Shown here: piece by piece, positions 10,743 through 21,560 of the stretch | Layout of the letters: each line of letters opens with the position of its first letter | How positions within the stretch are numbered: the first letter of the stretch is position 1 | Source: Prostheceraeus crozeri | Taxonomy: Eukaryota > Platyhelminthes > Polycladida > Euryleptidae | DNA length: 64,000 bases | Reading direction: 5' to 3' | Assembly (NCBI GenBank): GCA_907163375.1 | Contig: CAJQUW010014290.1 | Coordinates: 186,001-250,000 of the forward strand | The notes under the pieces: model-generated | What the model saw: the letters and a program-made list of their open reading frames with translations, nothing else | The model's database searches: none | What the model was told of the DNA's origin: nothing | Position numbers and translations under genes: made by a program

Positions 10743-11486
10743 ACAGTGTAAATCATTAAGTCCTATTTAAGTATGAATCTGAGTACATAACAGAAGTGTA
10801 CTAGGTTTGCCGAACTTAAATTCACAGAACTACCAAAATGCTTGTTGAGTACTAATATGATGAAACATCAATGTCAATAGATTCAGTGAGTCAGCATGCA
10901 GCTGGCAGCAACGGAGTGTGCTTCGATACAATATAGACCATTTCTCTATTCCCAGCTGAGACGTGAGTGTGCATTGTCCACGAGCAGTGGCTGTGGGAAC
11001 AAGTGACGTCTAGCTGTTCATAGTTCCTGCAGAATATATGAACCTAAGAATATGTTTGGACCAAAAGCTCATCGACAGTGCTTTGAGCCCTGTCAATGTC
11101 TATTATCTTCTCCGACAGCACTTTGAGTCCTGCCAACGTTTACTGTCCACGACGACCGTGATTTTAGTCTTGCAAACGTTCGCCCACTTTACCGACTTCG
11201 CTTTAATCCTTGTGCATATTTTATTGATCCAAATGCATTTATGTTTAATGATCAAAGAAGTTCTTCGATGGATGTGTGCATGTGACATAGTAGGTTAGAT
11301 ATGCCGTACGGCATTTGTCGATATTCCTATGTAACTCAATGAATGAGTGCTAAAATGAGTACGAATTAAGTAGTGTTTTCGAACCCAAAGAGTACTAGAT
11401 TCTGGGACTCATTTATTAGTCGTAATTAGTAGTCAGGTTCAGCACTCTTTCTAGTACTATTTTGGGACTTCATGAATAACAGTGTA
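10743..11486 (+). mobile_element. MITE with internal minisatellite, copy 2
   Basis: Homologous to 8327-9310. Shared landmarks are AAATGCTTGTTGAGTACTA, GGTTAGATATGCCGT, TTCGAACCCAAAGAGT and the right end CATGAATAACAGTGTA. The internal 50-60-base repeats with GACAGTGCTTTGAG and CTGCCAACGTTTACT at about 11070-11210 are fewer than in copy 1, so repeat number differs between copies. Confidence 0.7.
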
Positions 11487-12053
11487 GTAATTCAAATTGA
11501 TTTATTATTTATGATTATTTGGTTTACCGTTAAATTGATGCAAAAGACGATCAAAAACGAAAGTGAAGCTAGCATAATTCATCAGTCCACTTACAGATTT
11601 TGACATTTTAAAGCATCCACAAATTATTGCATGAATTCTCAAGTTCCATGTTATTGTATGAGGTTCTGTTCAATTAATAGTCCAGCTCCTTATGTCATGA
11701 AAAATGCGTTCGGTTAAGATTGCTGGCCATACTCATAGGATTAAATGACATCGTATTTAAAAATTGGTAGGATTGTACAACTGATCTACAACACTTTGTA
11801 AAATAGGGACATTTAATTTTATTCACCCTGTATAGGCTATTCACCATGTTTTCACCGACTCATCCCTTCACGAAATCAAAGTTTTGGAATTCTCCCTTGA
11901 AAATGATGCACGTTTCTTCTGCATTCTTGATTATGAGATGAATATAAAGAAATTTCACTAGACAATGAATTATGAATTTAATTGATCTTCAATTTGTTTT
12001 CGCTGCTATAACTATTTAAGTCTACAATGCATCTGCGCAAAATGTACACAACA
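11487..12053. other. Downstream flank of the lectin gene
   Basis: No gene or repeat was recognised. The stretch lies past the polyadenylation signal of the minus-strand lectin gene. Confidence 0.45.
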
Positions 12054-12059
12054 TTTATT
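12054..12059 (-). promoter_or_regulatory. Polyadenylation signal of the lectin gene
   Basis: AATAAA on the minus strand, about 90 bases after the stop codon of the C-type lectin gene. Position and orientation fit a short 3' untranslated region. Confidence 0.6.
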
Positions 12060-12147
12060 TTCGATGAATTTGAGAGCAAAGTTAATTTTCTGTTGTTTCA
12101 GTCAATACACCAATTAGTCATATGATCATCGCATCGCACTTCACCTC

Positions 12148-12915
12148 CTATTGCCTCACAAACTTCTTCCATCCAACTACAGCTCCCATGTCCACACTCT
12201 GGTCAGTGTACAACACGAGCTTGCACAATCCAGAGCTAGCATGATGATAGAAAGAAACACACCAGTCATATTCTTCTTCCGAACATTCAGCAGCGCAATC
12301 TCTGACTTTCTTCACATTTGTGACATCGCGTGTACATCCTCCTTCTCCTGCGTAGTCGTTGGGGTCAGAGAATATATCGACTGGAACCTGTCGGAATCGA
12401 AGGGACCGTTGAGTTGGCCATGAGGGAGTCAATCCTTTCCTTGGTTGGCACATGGGAGTTGGTTGATAGCTTGACTTGCTCCCGAATTTGTTAATGTCTC
12501 CATATTTACCATCATTATTTATCTGAAAGCCGTAGTCTTCCGTCTCACCTATATTCCCAGGATCTCCCATGCTCCACATCAGCTCGTTTGAGCTCGGTGT
12601 CACGCTGCCATCCGTCCATCTCCAACCATCACGATTCGATCCTCTCTCAATCAGAGTGTCGGTCAGTCCGATAAAATAATGACCAACTCCAATTCTCTTG
12701 TTATTGAGTTTGATAGTATTTTGACCTGTTACCAGTTCTCCGTTGAATTTCCCACAGAAACGCTGTGAGTCGCACCAGCTGACTTTGATGCTCGTGTTCC
12801 AGTACAAGCAGACTCCGTACGTGAGTGAGAAAGGACTTGGACAGGCATTTGATGAAGTGACAAATTGCATCACGATCAGATTGACAAGCAGATCGGTGAG
12901 AAGAAAGAGCGACAT
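12148..12915 (-). CDS. Secreted C-type-lectin-like protein with C-terminal PAN/apple-like domain
   Basis: A 255-residue intronless frame. I start at the first ATG (12915); the frame runs 12 codons further upstream but only with a TTG. Residues 1-24 are a hydrophobic signal peptide ending at A24. Residues 25-157 read as a C-type lectin-like domain: C25, C36, C48, the FIGLTD block at 81-86, WRWTDG at 98-103, W114, a GDPGN loop at 117-121, ED at 126-127 and C156. The WND calcium motif and the usual penultimate cysteine are missing, so calcium-dependent sugar binding is doubtful. Residues 194-252 carry C194, C207, C211, C219 and C231 with FYHHASSGLC, like a PAN/apple fold, followed by GWKKF. It is probably an extracellular recognition, matrix or defence protein. 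The ligand is unknown. Confidence 0.88.
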   Translation of the reverse strand: MSLFLLTDLLVNLIVMQFVTSSNACPSPFSLTYGVCLYWNTSIKVSWCDSQRFCGKFNGELVTGQNTIKLNNKRIGVGHYFIGLTDTLIERGSNRDGWRWTDGSVTPSSNELMWSMGDPGNIGETEDYGFQINNDGKYGDINKFGSKSSYQPTPMCQPRKGLTPSWPTQRSLRFRQVPVDIFSDPNDYAGEGGCTRDVTNVKKVRDCAAECSEEEYDWCVSFYHHASSGLCKLVLYTDQSVDMGAVVGWKKFVRQ

Positions 12916-13690
12916 CACAAGTTTCAAGATCAAAGTTAAGTAAGATTGCAAGTTAGTTGCTTGAAATTGCTCTGATGTATTCCCTATACAGTAGTCTTAT
13001 TTCCAAACAAGCGGAATTCAGGAGCTGATGTCGACTAAAATGTCGACTTGGCTATAGACAACTGTTGTGAAGAGGTGAAATAAATTACCTTGGTGATCCA
13101 CAGCACACTTAGAGGAAACAATGCGCACTGGTAGAAGCGAACCATCGATTTTACGTAATTAAAATTTAATTGCAAAATATTTTCATCAGAAAGAATTCAT
13201 GAACCCTGGCTGCTTTTTAAATCTCGTAACATTTCCATAAGTAGCTGAAAATTTTAGCACTGGTTAATTAAAGCACCATAAAGATATTTTCTTAAGATTT
13301 GAATTGATTTCTGTAAGTGAAAACAAAGGAAATAGTTTTGTTGAAAGCAGAAAATATTTATTTCTTCATGATCACAGCGCATAAAGATTGATGCTACCTT
13401 ATCCATATCAAACACATAAACACGAAAGTATATATTAAACTTTATATAATATAAATATAAAAATGGATGCTTTTAGGCCTGCAAGCGCATGTAAAAATTG
13501 ACCAAAAACACTGCAATTGTATTCAAAAGGCAGCGAATGATGACTTACAATAGGCAAATGGCGTCTGCGGACCGATTCAAAATTTGTATAGTAAAAATCA
13601 ATACATTTTCAAACTCTGTATTCATTTCATGTATTCAAAATATAAAAGTCTTTTCGGTAGATTAAATTAGTATGTAGTGGAATTGCAGGG
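12916..13690. other. Upstream flank of the lectin gene
   Basis: Should contain the minus-strand promoter and 5' untranslated region of the lectin gene. I see no unambiguous TATA box or initiator. A TATATTAAACTTTATATAATATAAAT stretch lies near 13430-13460 but is some 500 bases away and is more likely simple AT sequence. Confidence 0.4.
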
Positions 13691-13707
13691 TCAGTAAGAC
13701 TCAGAAC

Positions 13708-14234
13708 TGGAACACATGGAAGAGACTGACTCTAGTGCTATGTGACAGAAGGATGCCACTGAAGATAAAGAGCAAAGTATACTCCTCTATGATCAGGCCA
13801 GCAATCATTTATGGTTCTGAGTGCTGGGCCCCTCTCAAGACAGATGAGCAGAAGCTGCACGTGGCGGAGATGCGGATGCTAAGGTGGATGCAGGGCTACA
13901 CACGCTTGGATCGGAAGACCAATGAAGAAATAAGATCTAATGTGGAGATAGCCCCTATTCAAGAAGTGGCAAGAGCAAGAAGGCTGTCATGGTTTGGTCA
14001 TGTGCAGCGTCGCGGAGAGAGCCATCCCCTTAAGAAAGCATCACGTCTGCAAGTGGAAGGAAAAAGAGGTAGAGGCCGCCCGAAGAAGACCTGGACAGCG
14101 ACAATAACCGCCGACATGAAGGCAAAAGGAGTGGATGCCTCCCTGGTCCACAACCGGAAGGAATGGAAAAAGAGGACTGGACCTACCCTGGGATACGCGG
14201 GACAAGGATCGACAAGGTGAGCAAGGTGAGCAAG
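13708..14234 (+). mobile_element. 5'-truncated LINE (RTE-like) insertion with intact target-site duplication
   Basis: The insertion is bracketed by the perfect 16-base direct repeat CAGTAAGACTCAGAAC at 13692-13707 and 14235-14250. It holds the last part of a LINE ORF2 and ends in a short GGTGAGCAA repeat (GGTGAGCAAGGTGAGCAAG), with no poly-A. Severe 5' truncation and a long target duplication are the signature of target-primed reverse transcription. The same 3' tail sequence appears alone at 23426-23494. Confidence 0.93.
13735..14220 (+). pseudogene. LINE ORF2 C-terminal fragment (RTE-like)
   Basis: 161 codons, open to the natural stop. The sequence follows the region after the RT fingers/palm in RTE-like LINEs: MPLKIKSKVYSSMIRPAIIY, then GSECWAPLKTDEQKLHVAEM, RMLRWMQGYTRLDR, RRLSWFGHVQRR and GRGRPKKTW. 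The catalytic YADD motif and the endonuclease domain are absent because the copy is truncated at its 5' end. The coding part appears undamaged. It cannot function alone. Confidence 0.93.
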
Positions 14235-14293
14235 CAGTAAGACTCAGAACAGAAAATCGATGGTTTTCTTTGACGCGGGATTTGAATAACACT

Positions 14294-14345
14294 CAGGGAC
14301 GTAGGCAAGGACGAAGGGGGGTGGGGAGCGGTGGACAGGTAGAAT
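14294..14345 (+). repeat. Possible hAT terminal fragment
   Basis: CAGGGACGTAGGCAAGG followed by a G-rich tract resembles the CAGGGGCGTAGCCAGG ends of a common hAT group. The partner end was not found, so this is at most a solo fragment. Confidence 0.3.
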
Positions 14346-14476
14346 ATAGGCTTAGGCGTCGATGACATGCGGCAGGCGGTTACTCCTCTCCCTTCAGCAT
14401 GTTCAGTCATCCTTGCACATCAAGAATGAAGGCACTATCTAGCTGATTTGTGTACAACCATTCCTCAGAATCAATC

Positions 14477-17400
14477 CATAGAGTAGCGATGGATAGGTAG
14501 AGTGTCTACTCAGAAAAGTATCTGTATACGAACAATTCCGCGCGACTGTCAACATTTAGGTCAAAAACTTAAATTGTCGGATATTGATTATAAACATTTT
14601 CACATTAAAATTTCCCCAAAAGTCCGAATCTGATGTTGAATTTTACGTTTGAAGTCGATCTATAGCTCAATTTTTATAATTTTCTTCAAAATCCACTTTT
14701 TTGAAATTTACATTATTTTTCACGCGAATTTCAACATGATTTTTTTGCACAGGTGAGTTCAATCTTTTTCTTTTCTGCAGTAACACTTTAAAATCAGGTC
14801 AAAAATTATAGATGTATAGATTCATTCAATCTTTAACCTTTGATGAGAAATTTTACATTGTATAACACATGTAAAAAATGTAACGTTATTATGCGCTTCA
14901 GAGCGATTTTTTAATCTGTAGGAATATCTATCAAGCCGAATGTGCCATAATCTCATATCCTAAGCTGGCATCGGTCACTTATGATGGAACAAATGTGAAA
15001 TTGATTTTAATTCGCTTCCTAAATGCTGCATAGAATGTAACGTCATTACGTTTCAAGCGTAATAACGTTACATTGAAACGTAATAACATTACACAAACTA
15101 TATTTTGTCATTGTTAACAGCCATCCAAGGTCTCACGAGGAACCTCGCGAGTACCGCGACACAAACTTTGATAAATTTCAAATCATATCGTGTGTATCTT
15201 TATCTAAAAGCATAACTGGTTGTTTTTATGAGAACAACTCTATATTGCACGTAAACACTAAATTCCAATGACGTATTTTGTAGCACAATCTATTGAATAT
15301 GTTGGTATCAATTTAACGGATAAAATAGATATAATATATCTATATGGTTTATGTAGATGCTCTGAAGCTACAACTTGCATGTTTCATTTCCTTTGCTATT
15401 CTTCATAAGTGAATCAATAATAAATTAAAGTCCATTGTAGCAAAGTTGCATAATTTGCTATGAAAATCTAGTAGTGCCTACTTATGAAAAAAAGCCTACG
15501 AATTGAAAGATTGAATTGAAAGAAACCTACGCTTTTGTTAAATTTTAAGTGGAAAATTAATAGTCTGAGTTTGAAACCAAGTATAAGTAGGCCTACTTCC
15601 GCTGGCAGTCAGAGGCTATTGGTTTTCCGACTAAAATTTTAACGGAAACATAGTTTTTGATGCTGCTGAGACCGTCTCTGCTATTCATATTTTTTCAGCC
15701 TTACCCTGGAACAGGTTTATTGAAGCCGAATTTTAGGACCATTTCGTGAAAATAGCATTTTGACAAGGAGCCAAAGTCACACTTTGCCTTCAGATTGCTA
15801 TCTCATTTGTCATGTGATCATGATGCTCAAACTGAATGGGTAATTCTGCAAGCGTCCAAACGTAAGCTGTTCAAATCATAATTAAAAATGTATGTGCTTT
15901 CTTGTATGCATTTGTGACTTCTTGAATTGTTATCTACGCTGCTCTACTATCAATCGCATGTCAAGTCATTTCTCCGAAGGAAGCAAGTTGAAAGCTTGAG
16001 TTATAAACAGACCATCTTGCAGACAAGAGTCTTCGGGAAATCATGCATATCTGTCTGAAAGAATCTTTCATCTATAAGAATGTAGTTTGAATGTAGGACG
16101 GCATCAGTGTTAAATCGTTGGATGGTCGACACATGTTGTTTCGCAAACTTTTGGTTAAATACATTGCTACCTGTGATCATGTAAGCATCATCCGAGGGCG
16201 AATCTGCAGACATAACCGTTCTATAGTGTTCGTACAGCACATTATTTGACATTGATCAATCAAAGTTTGAATTTAGCCAACTATACCTTTTCAAATTCAA
16301 ATTCGGAATAGTCAATATCAAATTCGGAATAGTCAATATCAAATTTGAAATTGACAATTCCGAATTTGATATTGACTATTCCGAATTTGAAGTTTAAAAT
16401 GTATAGTTTTGTAACTTATGTCGTGTAATACGCAGTAAATTACTGGCATCACTTGAAATATTTAGGTGTAGACTTAAACACATAAGGAGATAATATGAAC
16501 ATTATGATGTCTCCGAAATGCCGACTTGTTTATTATGGTTTTAGTTCTTAACTATTTTGAATTAAATGTCTCTACAAGAATTCATGAAATCAATTTGAAT
16601 GGTGAGGGAAAACTTGCATTCATCTGTTTTTCCCCAAGATAAAGCATTTTCAAAATAACTGAAAGAAAAATACCTTCATCACTACTGCCTACTTTTATCA
16701 GTAGTAAGACAGGAACATCTCACCACTCATCTGAAAAACCCCGAGGAAGCATGGGAGGACTTCAAAGTGTTGTATTGAGCCGAAGTAACTTCCACTTCAG
16801 CCAAATGAAAATCCGGATTTCGTACGTGTAACGCTATAACGTTTCAGCTACAATGTTATTACGTTTCCTTTCTTAAGATTGCTACTAGAGGAATGCACGA
16901 ATTCCATTCCAACAGCTTCTGTGATGTTGATATGATCTTCAACTTTGATTTCATGGAATAATGGCATCGATCAAATCTTTAAGTTCGCAGACTTTTTCAC
17001 ATAAGTAACCACTACTCGATTTTCATGTCAATTCGTGAAACGTTATTACGTTTGCCCTTAATTGGTTACTGCGTCACATAGAAAGAATGGTAAAGCAAAT
17101 CGAGCATGCAAACATTAATTTCAGGGAATATGCTAATCATTCTGCTCAGTAGATCGATACCAACCTCATAACATCTACTATAAAAATGTTATTGAAATGT
17201 AGTAAGTGCGTGCGATGTAACGTTATTACGCATGAAATTGCTCATACAGTAAAGATTTTTATATGAAAAGATTAAGTTTTTTGTGGAGATTACGTTCCCG
17301 TGGTCCAAAAAATTATTTGAGCACTTTTGAAAAAAGTCAAAATTTGCCAACTTATATACTACCGAGATGACTCTCCTACTCTATGTACGAGTATGTAAGT

Positions 17401-18031
17401 AGTATGAAACAAGTTGGATATCAAAAGGAATGAATATTTGATAATGAGCATCCTAACTAAGCAAAAATCAAGCTGACTATCAAGGGAATTTCATGAATTA
17501 TATTGTAATGAAAGTCTTTATGAAAAAGTCGCGACATAATTCGTGCTTTCTTGGCTGAAATTTCAAGTTTATATTTCAATTTCCACCGGCATGATTTCAT
17601 GATTCACTAAATTCATGTTTCATTTCTTGAATCTAAATAGTGATGTGGGACCATTTACATCTTTCAAGTTTAAATAAAGTCATTGTCTTTGATTATGTGA
17701 TTTTGCTCTGCAAGTGGCAGGTTGCCTGTGATATGATCACGCTTAAGAAAATACTCATGAGGTTGAGCATGAAAGTAATAGGAACCCATCGAATTGCTAA
17801 TTTAGCAAACATTAAATCTCCAATAACACTGAGAATCTGTAAAATACCATCATTTCTTCTGCATTACTATCATGATCACTCAATTACGTTGCAGTTTCTT
17901 CAAAACTGCAAAAACTTGCATATCTTACATTTGGTTGCAATTACCAACTGTATCCCCCTCGAGTTCATTTAATGAATTCGAAAGTGTGAAACATGCTGAG
18001 TTACCACTCTACCTAATATACTTACTCTATG
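14477..18031 (+). mobile_element. Dispersed repeat family A/B/C, copy B (longest)
   Basis: The left end (CATAGAGTAG, then TAGGTAGAGTGTCTACTC) is the inverse of the right end (GAGTTACCACTCTACCTA, then ACTCTATG), so the family has imperfect terminal inverted repeats. The part from 17250 to the end matches copy C (51672-52500, minus) over about 780 bases. Copies A and C lack the 14.54-17.25 kb interior. That interior has no gene but contains eight copies of a GTAACGTTATTACG-type motif in both orientations (near 14880, 15037, 15058, 15079, 16828, 16852, 17038 and 17217). The 110-codon frame at 17640 lies in the repeat and is not conserved as protein in the other copies. Superfamily unknown. Confidence 0.7.
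16262..16412. repeat. Palindrome within copy B
   Basis: AAATTCGGAATAGTCAATATC occurs twice in tandem and then in reverse complement, and the outer parts AACTATACCTTTT and AAAATGTATAGTT also pair. It forms a near-complete hairpin of about 150 bases. Confidence 0.75.
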
Positions 18032-18319
18032 AATCAATCGATTTATTTACGGAATATGTAATGTTAAATTAAAGATTTGCTTAACAAAGACATACGTAGC
18101 AACTTCGTCTTCGGAGAATTAATTATTAATTCCATACTTAACTGTTGCTATAAATGAGGAAACGGAAAATTCTGAAAAGCTAAAGCGCTATTTATATTTT
18201 AATAATGTAATCAAGAACTGTATGAAATCAAGAAAATAATAGGTCAAATATATGACAAAAATTGAACAATGGCTAAGAATTGATTAACTGAAACATCATA
18301 CAATCGCTTGGAAACATTC
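18032..18319. other. No gene seen
   Basis: Short AT-rich spacer between repeat copy B and a minus-strand LINE relic. Confidence 0.4.
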
Positions 18320-19235
18320 GATATTATGTGATCAAAATGTCTTGACCATGGAAGCCTGTCATTAAAAATTTTTCAATTCTTTCACAAAAACCTTCAGCTC
18401 TGTGACATTCCCAATATGTTGGACAGGGTGCATTTGAAAATTCGAAAAATTGCAATTGAGAACATTGCATTTGTAAAACATGCATTTGATTGCGAAGGCA
18501 CCAATCCTTAAAATGACAAATTTCAGATGAAACAGTGTCCAAGTCATTAACATTGCGATACACAGGAATGACTAACGTAACATCGTCAGCGTACTTTACA
18601 ACTCTTACAGAAACATGACGGGGCTTATAACTTGACATACACAGAGAAAAAAGATGTGGAGAACGTTTTGATCCCTGAGGAACACCACTTGTCACATATA
18701 ACATAGAACTTCAGTTTCAACCCAATTTTACTCGCAGTTTCCGATTGTACAGGTAGCAGTTCAACCGATTGGCAAAAATATTACAGCTATCAATGCACAG
18801 TTGTGGAATTCGTTCCAAAAGAAGATGGTGCGGAATGCAGTCGAATGCCCTGGTCATATCAAAAGTAAATATGCGCAAACCAGTGACATCGGTCTCTTCC
18901 AAAAATTTACAAACTATGTAATGAATGAAAAACTAGAGCGCACACTGTTGAAGAGTACGGTGTGTAGGCAAATTGACAATCATCATAGTTTTGAATCAAA
19001 TAATCATAAAACCACTTCAGAACCAGTGTTCACATTGTTTGATTCCATGACAGATTGAAATTTTTCGTCAAAAACGAAGAATCGTACCGATGGAAACTCC
19101 ACATACCATTATGTCAGCATCAGACCAGGAACACGAAATGTCATCAGAAACGTCCGCAATAAAATGCTTGAAACAATTCATCTGATCAACAGGAAGCCGA
19201 GGTGGAATATATGCACAAATCAGAAGGCAAATATT
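18320..19235 (-). pseudogene. CR1-like non-LTR retrotransposon relic (endonuclease remnant plus reverse transcriptase)
   Basis: On the minus strand, the segment near 19235-19080 reads ADIMVCG with upstream PPRLPVDQ, resembling the end of an apurinic-type endonuclease. It is followed after a large deletion by RT pieces: PYSSTVCALVF, FDMTRAFDCIPHHLLLERI (palm A with its catalytic Asp), SGVPQGSKRSPHLFSLCMSSY (block B) and VKYADDVTLV (YADD catalytic box). The final piece reads WCLRNQM. The element is broken by frame changes between 18902 and 18704 and upstream, so it is inactive. The combination of motifs fits the CR1/L2/jockey group. Confidence 0.85.
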
Positions 19236-19384
19236 ATTCAAATTTTCTAAATTTTATTTTAAATTTTTATTTAAATGAATATTTTTAACTTTTTAAACTT
19301 TTAAATCTTATGAGTGTGTAGTCAATACCTTTCGGCTTATCATGCTCAATTGAAACAGCAGTTGGAAACATAACCACCACTAGG

Positions 19385-19690
19385 AAATGACCTGAAGACA
19401 TTCCACGTCAAAAATTGTGGCTCTAGACATAGTATTTTCGTTGCAATAAGCGAAAACATAAGAAAAACTTCATTTTAACTAAAAACTGCAATCTGCGTCC
19501 CATTGGATTTATATGTGCTTTTCTCTGATCGTGTCTAACAAGAAGAGGAACTAATTAGAACTCGGCAGACACCAGATTCGTAGAACGCATAGGGTGTACA
19601 TCATTCTGTGAAAGTCTCAGTTTCGGCCTCTTTCCCTGCAGAAACTCGTTCTGGCTGCCGGACTAAGACAGTTGTTTTTGACCGATGATG
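19385..19690 (+). repeat. Dispersed repeat F, copy 1
   Basis: Shares landmarks AGAACTCGGCAGAC, CATAGGGTGTACATC and CCTGCAGAAACTCGTTCTG with the minus-strand copy at 56340-56610 and in part with 19800-20045 and 44495-44585. No coding capacity. Confidence 0.65.
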
Positions 19691-19799
19691 CATACGAGGA
19701 TGTGATTTCGGATGACATTTAGTCAAAATTTTGTGTTTGTAAAATGAAAAATTTTGCTAAATCTAAATGTGTTTATCTTCATGGACAAAATGCTGTACT

Positions 19800-20045
19800 G
19801 AAGATTCACTGGAGACATTTTATGCCAATAGTCTTGGCTCTTGACTGTGCACTTTTCACTTAATCAGAAAAAATGCAAGTCGCTTTTATCGAAAACCGCA
19901 GTCTGCTTCCCATTGGATTATCATGTTTCCCTTTGATACTGTCTGACAAGAAAAGGAACCGGACAGGCTCACAGATTCGTAGTCGCAACAAGGTGCACAT
20001 TAGTTTGCGAGAGTCTCGCATTCGGTAGAGTTATGCGAACTCTAC
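19800..20045 (+). repeat. Dispersed repeat F, copy 2 (tandem neighbour)
   Basis: Aligns with 19385-19640: CCCATTGGATTATCATGTTTC, GTCTGACAAGAAAAGGAAC and CAGATTCGTAG recur with substitutions. Together with copy 1 it makes a spaced direct repeat with about 415-base period. Confidence 0.6.
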
Positions 20046-21039
20046 GGCACTACCACTGTGACGCCAAAAGGCATCCATTAAGGTGTGCGATTAATGTTCC
20101 CTATCCATAATTTTTCGTGTGTTACAGTTCTTGTGGAAACTCAGCACTGGCATTCATGAATATTCGATATCACATTGCTGCGAGCGGATTGCTCGTCATG
20201 GTTTTATAATTCAAGTCATTTCAAAGCTTGATTAAAACCTTCAGTTAATCAATGTAATGAATCTACAGACATAAAAGGTATTAGGACTAGGCTGTGACTA
20301 ACGAATTTGATGTCTGAAGTAAACTACGTTAGTAAAGGAACATCATTGTTCATATTCAACTAGTAGCGAACAAATGGGATGAATATTGAATGAGGAATTC
20401 CAACTTCAATAACTTTAGAAAAATGCTTTGCCATTGCTTCCATTATGATGGATGAGTTGAATTTGATGAAAATAGATCTCTAAAGTAGCTCTAAAAAGCT
20501 CATCCTCGCTATGCTTAAAAGGACACCGTGGATGCTCTGTGGGAGTGAGAGAGACAACAAGAGACAGCGAAGGATGTGAGTAAAACTACTTACACATCAT
20601 ATTAATGCATCGACGCTAGTTTGCTTTGTTGGCAGATCGACACTACAATAATAAGTTATCATTGCATATTTCATCTATTTTAACGATGTGAAAAGACTTA
20701 TATTATGCTTCAAGCCTTAGACTTCATGTGTAATATGATTATACAAAGTACAAAGTAGATGCAATCTATCAATCAAATTTGGCGAAATGTGTGAATATTC
20801 GTGAGAAAGGATAATAATTATGCATTTAAAGTACAACTGCTTTTCATTAATTATTAAAGAATCGAATGGACTCCCCATATTTGATTGATTGAACAATCAT
20901 CAAATCGCAACAGATGCGACTACCGACCGAGGACATAATCTACATGCATCTATCAGGTTCTATCAGTCGATAATAGATGAGGGTAGATTCAGTTTAAGAC
21001 ACAAATGCTACACCAAAGAATTAGATTGTTTAAGCGTGT
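20046..21039. other. No gene seen
   Basis: AT-rich spacer. No frames, inverted repeats or element ends were recognised. Confidence 0.4.
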
Positions 21040-21560
21040 CACTTTGATAGAAATGATAAATGATTCAAAGCGATAGCACATGCAGGAACTTACTAAATGG
21101 GAAAAAAGAAATTTTTAATGCATTGCAGAGATAAGAAAAATAGTCTTGCCCTTGCGGATTGCTGTGAATTCCTTCGAAATTCTCCGATCGCCACGATTCC
21201 TTCAGATTCGAAGAATTCAAATTATGGCTCAAACGTTTTCTCGACAATGTTGGCCCTTCCGATCAATGTTAAAAAAGATGGCAGGCGCACAAAAAAACAT
21301 TCCAAACCTTCTCTGTTACAGACGTCTCTGATATCGTCTGTGTCTCTTCGCTGCGTGATCTGGTTGATAAGTCACTGAAACTTCGCACAATTTGGCGTGT
21401 TTAATGTTGAACTGGCTGCTCATTGTTCGATTGCTATGGTATTATGTCAGCAGATTGTGCCATTTCATTAGCGGTGCATGTTCCAATGCTTCCTTTCTAG
21501 TTAAACAGAAGAAGAGACGACCTGTCTAATGCTGTGTCCTACACATTATGACATAGAAAT
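21040..21560 (+). repeat. Dispersed repeat G, copy 1 (possible coding relic)
   Basis: Homologous, in opposite orientation, to 31690-32110. Shared landmarks are ACATGCAGGAAC, ATTGCTGTGAATTCCTTC in one copy against ACTGCTGTGAATTCCTTC in the other, and AACAGAAGAAGAGACGACC. A frame starting MGKKKF is open in both copies, with a 3-base indel and conservative changes, so it may derive from a coding region. I do not recognise the product. Confidence 0.6.

Noticed and set aside
17640-17972. 110-codon frame
   Set aside because: Lies inside repeat copy B; the matching region in copy C has indels and stops that do not respect the frame, so it is not coding.
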